64,000 nucleotides of DNA from Sphingomonas sp. IC-11 (GTDB lineage Bacteria > Pseudomonadota > Alphaproteobacteria > Sphingomonadales > Sphingomonadaceae). Of this stretch, positions 7,748 to 15,769 are shown one piece after another. The position numbers were made by a program, and so were the translations under genes. Within the stretch, counting starts at the first letter, position 1. Every line of letters begins with the position of its first letter. The notes under the pieces are model-generated. The model had not been told where the DNA came from. It worked only from the letters and a program-made list of their open reading frames with translations, and ran no database searches. Where the stretch lies: NCBI RefSeq assembly GCF_021043365.1, contig NZ_JAJNDU010000001.1, forward strand, positions 1,326,164-1,390,163. Reading direction: 5' to 3'.

Positions 7748-8407
7748 TCAGGCCAGCCGCGGAATCATTACTCCATTGATGACGTGAAACACGCCATCCG
7801 ACTGCTGCACGTCTGGCGTTTCAACATAGCTCTTGTTGCCGTTGGCGTCCGTCAAGGCAACTGCCGCGCCCTCCTTCCGTGCCACTAGGGAAGCGCCTTC
7901 AACGGTGGTCAGGTGAGCGGTGCCGCCCCCTTGGTCGATGCGTGCACGAAGTTGGTCGAGGGTGATGGCGCCGCGCACGACGTGATAGTTCACCAGCTTG
8001 TTCAACGTGGCCCGGTTCACAGGCGAAAGCAGTGCATTCACGGCATGCGGTGACATACGGCCGAAGGCCTCGTCGCTTGGCGCGAAAACGGTAACTGGCC
8101 CGGCGGTGCTCAGAGCGCGCCCTGCGTCGCTTGCAGTCAGGGCACGGGTCAGGATCTGCAGGTTCGGGGCTGCTGCGCAGTTGGCGGCGATCGTGCGGGT
8201 GCCGAGCATATGCGCACCGCCGATCTGCGGGTTGATGGCGGTTGCTGCCATGGCCGTCAACTGATTGACGGGTTCTGCCGCCAACCGCGACGGGGCCGCG
8301 ACATGATCGGCGGTGCCAACATTGCGCGCCACGCGCGTCGCTTGCGGAGCACATGCCGAGACAAGCGCGGCGAGGCCGATGGCCGGGACTATTCTTGTGG
8401 AGAGCAT
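7748..8407 (-). CDS. Fasciclin (FAS1) domain lipoprotein
   Basis: A 219-residue envelope protein. The N-terminus MLSTRIVPAIGLAALVSAC is a lipoprotein signal with lipobox LVSAC, so the mature protein should be lipid-anchored at C19. Residues about 75-219 form one FAS1 domain, with TVFAPSDEAFGRM (H1 motif) and LVNYHVVRGAITLDQL followed by the C-terminal GVFHVINGVMIP (H2 motif). FAS1 domains mediate adhesion or matrix contact; bacterial roles are mostly unproven. ATG 8407 is preferred over an in-frame ATG at 8425 because it starts the signal directly. The gene is divergent from thiE, with a 16-bp palindrome in the shared upstream region. Confidence 0.88.
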   Translation of the reverse strand: MLSTRIVPAIGLAALVSACAPQATRVARNVGTADHVAAPSRLAAEPVNQLTAMAATAINPQIGGAHMLGTRTIAANCAAAPNLQILTRALTASDAGRALSTAGPVTVFAPSDEAFGRMSPHAVNALLSPVNRATLNKLVNYHVVRGAITLDQLRARIDQGGGTAHLTTVEGASLVARKEGAAVALTDANGNKSYVETPDVQQSDGVFHVINGVMIPRLA

Positions 8408-8439
8408 AAAATCGCCTACTTCCAACGCTGTTTGACAAC

Positions 8440-8455
8440 ACCAACGATCGTTGGT
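8440..8455. promoter_or_regulatory. 16-bp perfect palindrome between the FAS1 gene and thiE
   Basis: ACCAACGATCGTTGGT at 8440-8455 is a perfect 16-bp palindrome. It lies 33 bases upstream of the FAS1 lipoprotein start and 68 bases upstream of thiE, in a divergent promoter region. Its size and position suggest an operator for a dimeric regulator, possibly serving the lipoprotein gene. No regulator family is recognised from it. Confidence 0.5.
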
Positions 8456-8522
8456 TCAGGTTGTTGCGCCAGATGACCCGCTTCAGCTTCCGTCCATCGT
8501 TCTTGACCGCTAGGTTCAGGCG

Positions 8523-9200
8523 ATGATTGATGATCCCCTCGGCCCACTCGATCCCGAATTTGCAGCAGCGTTCCAGCGGGACAACAGCCGCCCGGCCTGC
8601 CAACTGTACCTGATCTCGCCACTTGAGGTGGGAGGAAGTTTCCCATCACGGCTGGAGCGTGCTCTGGACGCCGGGCCGGTTGCGGCTTTTCAGTTCAGGG
8701 TAAAAAACCTCAACCAGCATGAGGCAGCGCGGCTGGCGGAGCCACTTCAGCGCATCTGCGCGGATCGGGACGTAGCTTTTATCGTCAACGACAGCGTGTC
8801 GCTGGCCAAGCGGCTGGGCGCCGACGGCGTTCATTTGGGGCAGGACGATGGTGATCCGCGCGAGGCGCGGGCCGCGTTAGGGCCGAATGTACAGATCGGC
8901 GTGACGTGCCACGACAGCCGGCACCTGGCGATGGAAGCCGGTGAGGCCGGAGCGGATTATGTCGCCTTCGGCAGTTTTTACCCGACAACGACCAAGGAGG
9001 TGAAGCATCACCCGGAGCCGGTTGTCCTGTCCTGGTGGTCAACGCTGTTCGAGCTCCCCTGTGTTGCCATTGGCGGCATTACGCCCGCGAACGCATTGCC
9101 GTTGGTCGCGGCGGGTGCTGATTTCATTGCGACCTCCGGCGCGGTCTGGAACGGCGACGAAGCGGCTGCGATCCGGGCCTTCAGCGAGGTGCTTGGCTGA
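8523..9200 (+). CDS. thiE: Thiamine phosphate synthase
   Basis: A 225-residue TIM-barrel enzyme joining HMP pyrophosphate and thiazole phosphate to thiamine phosphate. Motifs seen are FQFRVKN (beta-2, in place of the usual LR.K), FIVNDSVSLAKRLGADGVHLGQDD (about 87-110), YVAFGSFYPTTTK (about 147-159) and the phosphate-binding AIGGITPAN (about 180-188). About 25 extra residues precede the barrel compared with the shortest homologues, so the true start could be slightly later. No TPP riboswitch is visible upstream and no other thi gene adjoins it. It is divergent from the FAS1 lipoprotein gene. Confidence 0.92.
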   Translation: MIDDPLGPLDPEFAAAFQRDNSRPACQLYLISPLEVGGSFPSRLERALDAGPVAAFQFRVKNLNQHEAARLAEPLQRICADRDVAFIVNDSVSLAKRLGADGVHLGQDDGDPREARAALGPNVQIGVTCHDSRHLAMEAGEAGADYVAFGSFYPTTTKEVKHHPEPVVLSWWSTLFELPCVAIGGITPANALPLVAAGADFIATSGAVWNGDEAAAIRAFSEVLG

Positions 9201-9566
9201 CGATCGCCGCCTGGTTGGCGAAACCTCGCGGCGGCACGGCCGTTCGTCGCTTCGGCGGATCAATTCGAGGTGCCGGAATGACGGTGACGTCGCATCAACG
9301 GGTTTTCGGGAGTGCTCTGGATTGAGTACTTCCGCCGACCTGCGGGGTGGGGCGGCAGACGCTTGCCGTCGGGCTGGGTTTGCAGGGCCCACCACCCGCC
9401 ATGGTCAGGCCCTCCGGAAGATACGAGAGGCGCGGACAAATGCCGCTCAGGAAGACTGTCCGAGGGTGACGTGGGGTAGGCAATCCTACAGCGCACCTCG
9501 CGCACGCTCAGCCAGTGGCGCCTTCGGGGCGCTAATTGGCTTCCCTATCGTCCTCCAGGTCCGTCA
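9201..9566 (+). other. 366-base gene-free stretch with many inverted repeats; possible structured RNA
   Basis: No convincing coding frame lies between thiE and the M23 gene. Several inverted repeats do: a 10-bp stem at 9308-9333 (two G-U pairs, loop TGGATT); the outer arms GCGGGGTGG (9342-9350) and CCACCCGC around a GACG-CTTGC-CGTC hairpin; a 5-bp stem GTAGG-CAAT-CCTAC at 9476-9489; and a 12-bp stem with one internal bulge and a TTCGG loop at 9510-9541. This density fits a structured noncoding RNA or a long leader of the M23 gene. It lacks the SRP RNA core and the RNase P and tmRNA signatures I know, and I cannot confirm 6S RNA. The strand is a guess. Confidence 0.35.
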
Positions 9567-10157
9567 ATGACCAAGCTGGGCGCCACGATCCTCGCCCTCA
9601 TCGTGCTGGCCGTGATCGGTTTCGCGTCAATGCTAACCTTTGGTCCGGAAAACACACCTCGCTCCGCAACACCGAACAAGGCGCCCGCGGCTCGCACGCC
9701 TGAAGTCGCTAACATTCCGCTGAGCATCCCAGTGGCGGGTATCACGGCGAACCAACTTACGAACACCTGGGGCGATACTCGCGGTGGAGGTAGTCGAACG
9801 CACGAAGCAATAGACATCATGGCGCCGGCCCATACGCCAGTCCTAGCGGCGGGGCCTGGATCGATCGAAAAGTTGTTTTACAGCAAGGCAGGTGGGACAA
9901 CGCTGTACGTGCGCTCACCTGATCGGCGATGGAGCCACTATTATGCTCATTTGGCCGATTACGCGCCTGGCGTGCGAGAAGGAATGACCGTCACCCGCGG
10001 CATGCTGCTTGGCTACGTCGGCGACACCGGAAACGCCGGGCCGGGCAATACCCATCTTCATTTTGGCGTCAGCAGAATGGCGCCCGGCGATCGATGGCAT
10101 CAAGGAACGCCGGTGAACCCGTACCCACTGCTTGCCGGAAAGCGCAAGGTCCGTTAG
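9567..10157 (+). CDS. M23 family metallopeptidase, membrane-anchored
   Basis: A 196-residue LytM/M23 zinc endopeptidase-type protein. Residues about 5-27 (ATILALIVLAVIGFASMLTF) form an N-terminal signal anchor, followed by a short proline/alanine-rich linker and the M23 domain at about 70-180. Metal-ligand motifs are HEAIDI (H-x3-D, about 82-86) and the late HLHFG (H-x-H). The intermediate catalytic histidine is in SHYYAHLADY. All expected zinc and catalytic residues are therefore present, so peptidoglycan cleavage or remodelling at the periplasmic face is likely. It stands alone between the inverted-repeat-rich stretch upstream and a palindromic repeat pair downstream. Confidence 0.9.
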   Translation: MTKLGATILALIVLAVIGFASMLTFGPENTPRSATPNKAPAARTPEVANIPLSIPVAGITANQLTNTWGDTRGGGSRTHEAIDIMAPAHTPVLAAGPGSIEKLFYSKAGGTTLYVRSPDRRWSHYYAHLADYAPGVREGMTVTRGMLLGYVGDTGNAGPGNTHLHFGVSRMAPGDRWHQGTPVNPYPLLAGKRKVR

Positions 10158-10183
10158 GGCAGCCGCCTTCCAGTTCAACACTG

Positions 10184-10302
10184 CCGTTTGCCCTGAGCTG
10201 GTCGAAGCCTGCCCTGACTACCTGCATGTCCAGGATAGCCGAACAGGGGCGCCTCCTCTTGGGGAAGGGGAGCCGGGTATTCGACACGCTCAGCCCGAAC
10301 GG
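10184..10302. repeat. Inverted pair of interspersed palindromic (REP-like) repeats
   Basis: CCGTTTGCCCTGAGCTGGTC plus GAA (10184-10206) and TTCGACACGCTCAGCCCGAA plus CGG (10280-10302) are near-perfect inverted copies (about 19 of 23 positions) of one element. The element resembles the short CCGTTC..CTGAGC..GTCGAA repeat found many times between genes of sphingomonads. The pair fills the gap between the M23 gene and efp and could fold into a long hairpin with a 73-base loop. It ends 19 bases before the efp start, so it may be transcribed in the efp leader. Confidence 0.75.
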
Positions 10303-10321
10303 AGAATGGGCAGTATAAGTC

Positions 10322-10885
10322 ATGAAGATCAGCGGTGTGGACATCCGTCCGGGCAACATCATCGAATATGAAGGCGGCATCTGGCGTGCCGTGAAGATCC
10401 AGCACACCCAGCCCGGCAAGGGCGGGGCCTATATGCAGGTTGAGCTGAAGAACCTGCGCGATGGCCGCAAGAACAACGTGCGCTTCCGCTCGGCCGAGAC
10501 CGTGGAGCGCGTGCGGCTCGACACCAAGGACTTCCAGTTCCTGTTCGCGGATGGCGACGGCCTCGTGTTCATGGATAAGGACACGTACGATCAGGTGACG
10601 TTGCCGCGTGACCTGCTAGGCGATGCCGCTGCCTTCCTGCAGGATGGCATGGACGTGGTCATGGAACTCTATGAAGAAGAGGCAATCAGCGTGCAGCTGC
10701 CGGACACGATCGAGGCAACGATCGTCGAGGCTGATGCCGTAGTGAAGGGCCAAACGGCTTCCTCCAGCTACAAGCCGGCGATTCTCGACAATGGCGTTCG
10801 CGTGATGGTGCCGCCGCACATTTCCAGCGGAACCCGGATCGTTGTGGACGTTTACGAGCAGACTTACGTTCGTCGCGCAGATTGA
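10322..10885 (+). CDS. efp: Elongation factor P
   Basis: A 187-residue EF-P with its three beta-barrel domains (KOW-like about 1-64, OB about 65-128, C-terminal OB about 129-187). EF-P enters stalled ribosomes and promotes peptide bonds at polyproline. The tip loop reads [10 protein letters not shown], with K33 as the residue that is beta-lysylated or otherwise modified in other bacteria. The lysine type suggests an EpmA-like modification, but no epmA or epmB is in the window. The C-terminal [20 protein letters not shown] is typical. The leader contains a REP-like repeat pair. Confidence 0.97.
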   Translation: MKISGVDIRPGNIIEYEGGIWRAVKIQHTQPGKGGAYMQVELKNLRDGRKNNVRFRSAETVERVRLDTKDFQFLFADGDGLVFMDKDTYDQVTLPRDLLGDAAAFLQDGMDVVMELYEEEAISVQLPDTIEATIVEADAVVKGQTASSSYKPAILDNGVRVMVPPHISSGTRIVVDVYEQTYVRRAD

Positions 10886-11021
10886 TTGTCTGACCTCCCT
10901 GTCGGGAGCGACCGGGACGAGGCGAGGCTTCTGCAGCGTATGGAAGCTTTCGTCGACATTTGTGCCCGAATATTGATGCCCACCCCCGTCCCCTCCTGTG
11001 TCGGAGGGGGGAGTTGTTGAA

Positions 11022-11834
11022 ATGCCTTCCCATTCCGGTCTGTTCACGATCATCGAGCGTGCCGCGCGCAAGGCGGCCCCACGGCTGCGGCGTGACTTCA
11101 ACGAGGTCCAGAACCTTCAGGTGAGCCGTAAGGGGCCGGCCGATTTCGTTTCAATGGCGGACAAGCGGGCCGAGCAGACGCTGTTCGAAGAATTGTCCAA
11201 GGCGCGCCCCGATTGGGGCTTCGTGATGGAAGAACGTGGTGAAGTCGCTGGCGACCCGTCCAAGCCGCGCTTCATCATCGATCCGCTGGATGGGACCACC
11301 AACTTCCTGCACGGCATTCCGCACTTCGCGATCTCCATCGCCGTGGAGGAGCCTCTGCCGAACGGTAAGCGCGAGATCACGACAGCGCTGGTCTATCAAC
11401 CGCTTACGGATGAAAGTTTCTGGGCCGAGAAGGGACGTGGGGCCTGGCTGCAGGATCAGCGCCTTCGTGTGTCTTCCCGCCGCGAACTGACCGAAGCGGT
11501 GATCGCCACCGGTATCCCGTTCATGGGTCATGGCGACTTTGCGGAGTGGACGCGCATCTTCGGTTCGATCGCACCACAGGTGGCGGGGATCCGGCGACTG
11601 GGCTCTGCCGCGTTGGATCTCGCCTGGGTCGCCGCAGGCCGTTTTGATGGCTATTGGGAGTCCAAGCTCAAGATCTGGGACGCGGCAGCCGGCATGCTGT
11701 TGGTTAAGGAAGCCGGCGGCTTCGTTACCGATTTCAGAGGAGGCGATCGGTCCATCGAACGCAGCGAGTTCCTGGCTGCGAATGATGGATTACATTCCAA
11801 GCTGCACAAGCTGCTGGCTGGAGCCCTGCGGTAA
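11022..11834 (+). CDS. suhB: Inositol monophosphatase family protein
   Basis: A 270-residue lithium-sensitive phosphatase fold protein. The metal-binding motifs of the family are all present: MEERG (about 69-73), DPLDGTTNFLHGIPHFAISIA (about 86-106) and WDAAAGMLLVKEAGG (about 214-228). Members hydrolyse inositol 1-phosphate or similar sugar phosphates; E. coli SuhB also acts in rRNA transcription antitermination, which cannot be assumed here. ATG 11022 is chosen because a GGGGGGAG stretch precedes it and an upstream GTG frame lies inside that purine run. It follows efp by 136 bases and may have its own promoter. Confidence 0.9.
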   Translation: MPSHSGLFTIIERAARKAAPRLRRDFNEVQNLQVSRKGPADFVSMADKRAEQTLFEELSKARPDWGFVMEERGEVAGDPSKPRFIIDPLDGTTNFLHGIPHFAISIAVEEPLPNGKREITTALVYQPLTDESFWAEKGRGAWLQDQRLRVSSRRELTEAVIATGIPFMGHGDFAEWTRIFGSIAPQVAGIRRLGSAALDLAWVAAGRFDGYWESKLKIWDAAAGMLLVKEAGGFVTDFRGGDRSIERSEFLAANDGLHSKLHKLLAGALR

Positions 11835-11886
11835 GCGCGTAGCGAGGCCTCTTCGAGAATGGGCGCCACCACGGCGAGCGGTGCGC

Positions 11887-12798
11887 TCAGAAGGTATAGA
11901 CGAGCGATGCTCTGCTGGTCGTGTCTGTGGAGACACGACCAATCGGCGGCTCGCTTTCGTATTGGACGGTATAGCTTACCTGCGCCGAAAGCGGGCCCAC
12001 CAGCTTCGCGGCAAGGGCCGTCGTGCTGCTCACCGTTGAATTGAAACGCTGAAGGTACGCTGAGGCGTCTTGGCTGACGGACAGTCCCGGCGACAGCTTT
12101 AGATCAAGGTCGACGCTGCCGCGCGCCGCGATGCTGCTTTCGACCGTGCTGTCGGTGAACTGCGTGTGCCGAAAGGCTGGGCCAAGCTCCAGATTAAGGG
12201 TCAGGGCGCGCGTCTGGACCGCACTATAGCCGGCACCGGCCGAGGCCGAGTAGCGATCCGAGTAACCAAAGAACCGGTCGCTTTCATACTGAAGAGCGCC
12301 ATACACATATTGCCGGGAGTCGATTTTCCAGTTCGGCTCGTAGGCGGCGAGGTAATGCTCGCGCGTTGTGATGCCCAGGCTGCGTTGGAAGTCCGCCTGT
12401 CCGCGCAGCTTGTGGCGCCAATCGAGGCCCTCGCGGGTGAGATCAAGAATGCCGGTTACGCCGGCGGTGCTGGAATTTCCGGTCGTGATGAACCCGCCCA
12501 CTTCGGCTCGACCAGTCCACAGGTCGGTCCAGCCCGCCCGTACGATGCGAGCCTCGCGATCCTTTGCCCGGACCGCGCGCCATTCCTCAGCAATGCGAAG
12601 CACCGCGTCTCCGCTCGCTGGATCGGCAGCACGGGCGTACTTCACGATGGTTGAAACTTCGCCCTCATTGCCGGAGGCGATTGCGGCGTCGAGCATTGCC
12701 CGAATGGGAGGCGGGATCCGAACCTGATCCGCCTCGACAGTGGCTCCGTCGTTCGGCAAGCTTGAGGCGGCGAGAAAGACGGCTAGGATCACGGGCAA
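11887..12798 (-). CDS. DUF481 family outer membrane beta-barrel protein
   Basis: A 303-residue envelope protein. A short hydrophobic leader (about 1-13) precedes a helical periplasmic region (about 25-85) and then a DUF481 (YdiY-like, salt-induced outer membrane protein) region of alternating beta strands from about 90. Typical features are GRAEVGGFITTGNSSTAG and the closing strand RASLVYTF, which ends with phenylalanine as in outer membrane barrels. Translation probably starts at TTG 12798, since an in-frame TAG lies two codons upstream; GTG 12792 is the other option. Function of the family is unknown. It lies downstream of rppH on the same strand, 52 bases away. Confidence 0.82.
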   Translation of the reverse strand: MPVILAVFLAASSLPNDGATVEADQVRIPPPIRAMLDAAIASGNEGEVSTIVKYARAADPASGDAVLRIAEEWRAVRAKDREARIVRAGWTDLWTGRAEVGGFITTGNSSTAGVTGILDLTREGLDWRHKLRGQADFQRSLGITTREHYLAAYEPNWKIDSRQYVYGALQYESDRFFGYSDRYSASAGAGYSAVQTRALTLNLELGPAFRHTQFTDSTVESSIAARGSVDLDLKLSPGLSVSQDASAYLQRFNSTVSSTTALAAKLVGPLSAQVSYTVQYESEPPIGRVSTDTTSRASLVYTF

Positions 12799-12849
12799 GC
12801 GCTACTTAAGGCTGCGAGCGACGTGAAGGCGCCCCGGGCGGATGGTGTC

Positions 12850-13329
12850 TCAGTTGAGATAAGCGGAGAACGCCGTCAGGACTTCTTCATAGAGCGCGCG
12901 TTTGAAGGGTACGATCTGCATCACCAGATCCTTCGGGTCCGCCCAGCGCCATGCGCGGAATTCTGGATGCGCCGTTTCAATGCGAACGTCGCTGTCTTGG
13001 CCAAGAAAGCGGAACAGAAACCATCGCTGCGTCTGTCCTCGATACTTCCCCTTCCAGACCTTGCCGATCAGATCCGAGGGAAGGTCGTACTGGAACTTCC
13101 CCGGCGCTTGGGCGATCAGCTCAACAAGGTTTGGGGCGATCCCCGTTTCTTCCCTGAGCTCCCGGATAGCCGTAGCGAGGGGATCCTCGCCCGGATCGAT
13201 CCCGCCTTGCGGCATTTGCCATGCTTCCAGAGTCGTATCGAGGCGCTGGCCGACAAATACCTGGCCTTGCCGGTTCAGCAACATGACGCCCACGCAGGGC
13301 CGATACGGGAGATCGATGTTGTCGTTCAT
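12850..13329 (-). CDS. rppH: RNA pyrophosphohydrolase (Nudix)
   Basis: A 159-residue Nudix hydrolase of the RppH/NudH type, which removes pyrophosphate from mRNA 5' ends and so exposes them to RNase E. The start LPYRPCVGVMLLNRQGQVFVGQR and the WQMPQGGIDPGEDP segment are diagnostic, and the Nudix box G-x5-E-x7-RELREETG is intact (about 45-67). KWYRGQTQRWFL-like KGKYRGQTQRWFLFRF is the usual RppH block near 100-115. The start at 13329 leaves one base after the stop of the SpoU methyltransferase (TGATATG), so it is probably translated from the same transcript as the ChvI-to-HPr cluster upstream. Confidence 0.93.
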   Translation of the reverse strand: MNDNIDLPYRPCVGVMLLNRQGQVFVGQRLDTTLEAWQMPQGGIDPGEDPLATAIRELREETGIAPNLVELIAQAPGKFQYDLPSDLIGKVWKGKYRGQTQRWFLFRFLGQDSDVRIETAHPEFRAWRWADPKDLVMQIVPFKRALYEEVLTAFSAYLN

Positions 13330-13330
13330 A

Positions 13331-14143
13331 TCAGTTACTTCCGGCCAACGAGTGATGGGCAAGCACTTCATAAGCCATGACCGCGGTAGCCACCGCAGCG
13401 TTCAGGCTGTCTGCCTTGCCCAGCATCGGCATCTTCACGAGCAGGTCGCACTCCGCTTCGATCTCAGCCGGAAGGCCCTGAGCCTCGTTGCCGGTCAGGA
13501 GAAAAGTGGGCGCTGCATAAGGCGCTGTGCGGTAGTTATTGTCTGTTCGCAGGCTGAGGCCGACGAGCTGCCCGGGACCTGAGCGAAGCCAAGGCAGGAA
13601 CGAGTCCCAGCTGGCCCGAATGAGCGGCACGGTAAACAATGCACCCATGCTTGCCCGAACTGCTTCGGTCGAAAACGGATCGACGCAATCACCGATGAGG
13701 ATCAACCCGCCAGCACCAACCGCATCGCCGGTACGCAGGATGGTTCCCAAGTTGCCGGGATCGCGCAGCCGCTCGGCAACGAGCCAGATCGTGCTCGCCG
13801 ATCGGTCAAGGGACGACAATTCTGCATCAAAGACGGGGAAGGCACCCACCACTGACTGCGGGTTGTCCTTGCCGGAGAGCTTCGACAGGATCGCTTCCGT
13901 GGTCTCAATCGCCTCGCCACCAGCCGCCTCGACATCCTTGACGAGCACAGTGACGAGCGGATGGCGTGCGCTTGCCTCAGCGTAAAACAGAAACTGCGGG
14001 ATACGCCCCGTTTCTCTGGCCTCAGTGAGGATGCGCAGGCCCTCTGCCAGGAACATGCCCTCTTCGCGGCGATGCCGCTTGTCGCGCAATGCCTGAATGC
14101 GCTTCACCAGCGGATTGGAGAAGGCGGTAATGATACGAGGCAT
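13331..14143 (-). CDS. SpoU/TrmH family RNA 2'-O-methyltransferase
   Basis: A 270-residue SPOUT methyltransferase that uses S-adenosylmethionine to methylate a ribose 2'-hydroxyl in rRNA or tRNA. An N-terminal substrate-binding domain (about 1-105; LVKRIQALRDKRHRREEGMF, FLAEGLRIL) is followed by the knotted SpoU domain with motif 1 LRDPGNLGTILRT, motif 2 LLTGNEAQGLP and motif 3 MPMLGKADSLNAAVATAVMAYE. The layout fits the 23S rRNA methyltransferase branch (RlmB/TsnR-like), but the target base cannot be assigned. It lies 14 bases downstream of the HPr gene and one base upstream of rppH. Confidence 0.9.
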   Translation of the reverse strand: MPRIITAFSNPLVKRIQALRDKRHRREEGMFLAEGLRILTEARETGRIPQFLFYAEASARHPLVTVLVKDVEAAGGEAIETTEAILSKLSGKDNPQSVVGAFPVFDAELSSLDRSASTIWLVAERLRDPGNLGTILRTGDAVGAGGLILIGDCVDPFSTEAVRASMGALFTVPLIRASWDSFLPWLRSGPGQLVGLSLRTDNNYRTAPYAAPTFLLTGNEAQGLPAEIEAECDLLVKMPMLGKADSLNAAVATAVMAYEVLAHHSLAGSN

Positions 14144-14157
14144 TTAGGTTTCAGCCG

Positions 14158-14427
14158 TCAGTCTTCGCCAAACTTGGCTTCAACGAGCGCACACATGGCC
14201 GCGACAACAGTTTCTGCATCGCCGCCCTGCGCGCTGATGGTGATCGTGTCACCCTTTGCGGCGCCCAGCATCATCAGCCCCATGATTGACGTCCCAGTCA
14301 CCGTGGAACCGCCTTTCGCAACCTGAACCGTCAGCGGTTGCTGCGTCGCGAGCGTCACGAACTTGGCACTGGCTCGAGCGTGGAGACCCCGTCGATTGGT
14401 GATGAGAACATCGCGAGATACGATCAC
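14158..14427 (-). CDS. ptsH: HPr family phosphocarrier protein
   Basis: An 89-residue HPr-fold protein. The phosphorylatable H16 lies in RRGLHARASAKFV, and the regulatory serine is in TSIMGLMMLGAAKG at about position 46-47. In alphaproteobacteria this protein normally belongs to an incomplete phosphotransferase system that regulates rather than transports. The gene overlaps the EIIA-Man gene by four bases, and the HPr kinase gene lies two genes upstream, so serine phosphorylation of this HPr is likely. Enzyme I (ptsP or ptsI) is not in the window. Confidence 0.93.
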   Translation of the reverse strand: MIVSRDVLITNRRGLHARASAKFVTLATQQPLTVQVAKGGSTVTGTSIMGLMMLGAAKGDTITISAQGGDAETVVAAMCALVEAKFGED

Positions 14428-14858
14428 GCAGCTGCCTCTCCAACGCCGAGGACCTCGGAAGCAACCGAAATATACTTGCGCCCCGCTTCGCGCGCAGCAG
14501 CGACCGCAGCGGCAACTCCCATCTTCCGGCGAGCCGATTCCAGCCGGATCAGCATCGGCAGGTTGATCCCGGCGATTACTTCGATTCTACCGCGCTCCAT
14601 GAGCGAAATGGCCAGGTTTGAAGGGGTTCCGCCAAACAAATCGGTGAGAACGATAACACCACGGCCGCTGTCCACCTCTGCAATGGCGCTGCGGATATCC
14701 GCTCGACGAGCTTCCATGTCGTCATCAGGGCCAATGGCAACGGTCCGGACCTGCTTTTGCGGGCCCACCACGTGCTCCATCGCCGTTACGAACTCATCGG
14801 CCAGCCGGCCATGAGTCACGAGCACAAGCCCGATCATCTGCGTCGTCAATCCGTTCAT
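14424..14858 (-). CDS. PTS EIIA component, mannose/fructose type
   Basis: A 144-residue EIIA-Man domain. H16 in LVLVTHGRLADEF is the expected phosphorylation site; VIVLTDLFGGTPSNLAISLM (about 88-107) and VIAGINLPMLIRLES are the other conserved blocks. No EIIB, EIIC or EIID is nearby, so this is the regulatory alphaproteobacterial type that accepts phosphate from HPr without sugar transport. It overlaps rapZ upstream by four bases and HPr downstream by four bases, giving a coupled RapZ-EIIA-HPr unit. Confidence 0.92.
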   Translation of the reverse strand: MNGLTTQMIGLVLVTHGRLADEFVTAMEHVVGPQKQVRTVAIGPDDDMEARRADIRSAIAEVDSGRGVIVLTDLFGGTPSNLAISLMERGRIEVIAGINLPMLIRLESARRKMGVAAAVAAAREAGRKYISVASEVLGVGEAAA

Positions 14859-15769
14859 TGCCCGTCAGGCCGTCCCTCGAGCCTATCTTGCGGCACTGCC
14901 GCAAGATCACGATGAGTGACCGTGGGCGAAAATGCCGCATTGCGCAACAGTGCTGCAATGCGTTCTGCCACGTGCACCGACCGATGTCTCCCGCCGGTAC
15001 AGCCGACAGCTATGTTTATATAGGATTTCCCTTCCGCGCGATAGCGGGGAAGCAGGAGCAGAAGGAGGTCCTCTATACGGCTCACCGCCGGCTCATAGGC
15101 CGGATCCTCAGCTACGTAAGCCGCCACCTCGTCATCTTTGCCCGTACCGGGACGCAGATGTGGAACCCAATGCGGATTACGTAGGAACCGCATATCGAAG
15201 ACCAGATCTGCATCGGGCGGCAGACCGCGCGAAAAACCAAAAGACATGACCGACACCGCCGGTTCGCTAAGCCCAGGCTGCCCAAACGTCCGGCGGATCT
15301 GCTTGGCCAGATCGGCGCTGTTATACTGGCTGGTATCGATCAGCCGAGGTGCCCAGCGCCGCAGTGGCTCCAGCAAATCGCGCTCTTGAGCAATGCCCTC
15401 ACGTGCCGGCCGGTCAACGGCGAGTGGATGGCGTCGCCTCGTTTCATCATAGCGGCGGGCAAGTTCGTCCGCGGAGCAGTACAGGAAAAGCGTGTCGATG
15501 TCCTGCCGACCGGCAGCGCGCAGACTATCAATCTGGCGAGTAATCGCCGCTGCATCAAAGTCGCGGGTTGTCGCTCCGACGCCGATCGCCAGGGGACGTG
15601 CCAAACCCGATTGACTGGGCCCGGCATCGGTTCGGAGCAGACGGTCGAGCAAGCTCAGCGGCAGGTTGTCGACAACCTCCCACCCCAAATCCTCCAGGGT
15701 ATTCAGCACGGTTGATTTGCCTGCTCCCGACATGCCGGTGACGAGAAGAATCTCAGAGGGGAAACTCAT
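14855..15769 (-). CDS. rapZ: RNase adapter protein RapZ
   Basis: A 304-residue RapZ (formerly YvcJ/YhbJ) protein. The Walker A motif GMSGAGKST is at residues 12-20, and the C-terminal domain contains GCTGGRHRSVHVAERIA at about 260-276, the region that in E. coli RapZ senses metabolites and binds the small RNA GlmZ for RNase E. Whether GlmY/GlmZ-like RNAs exist in this organism is unknown, so its RNA target is an open point. Its place between HPr kinase and the EIIA gene, with four-base overlaps at both ends, is standard in alphaproteobacteria. Confidence 0.94.
   Translation of the reverse strand: MSFPSEILLVTGMSGAGKSTVLNTLEDLGWEVVDNLPLSLLDRLLRTDAGPSQSGLARPLAIGVGATTRDFDAAAITRQIDSLRAAGRQDIDTLFLYCSADELARRYDETRRRHPLAVDRPAREGIAQERDLLEPLRRWAPRLIDTSQYNSADLAKQIRRTFGQPGLSEPAVSVMSFGFSRGLPPDADLVFDMRFLRNPHWVPHLRPGTGKDDEVAAYVAEDPAYEPAVSRIEDLLLLLLPRYRAEGKSYINIAVGCTGGRHRSVHVAERIAALLRNAAFSPTVTHRDLAAVPQDRLEGRPDGQ

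Noticed and set aside
9400..9425. CAGGCCCTCCGGAAG resembling the SRP RNA core
   Set aside because: The invariant AGCAG part of the SRP loop is missing and the flanking helix is not formed.
10890..10990. Short inverted repeat CTCCC-TGTC-GGGAG after efp as terminator
   Set aside because: Five pairs, no T run; too weak to call.
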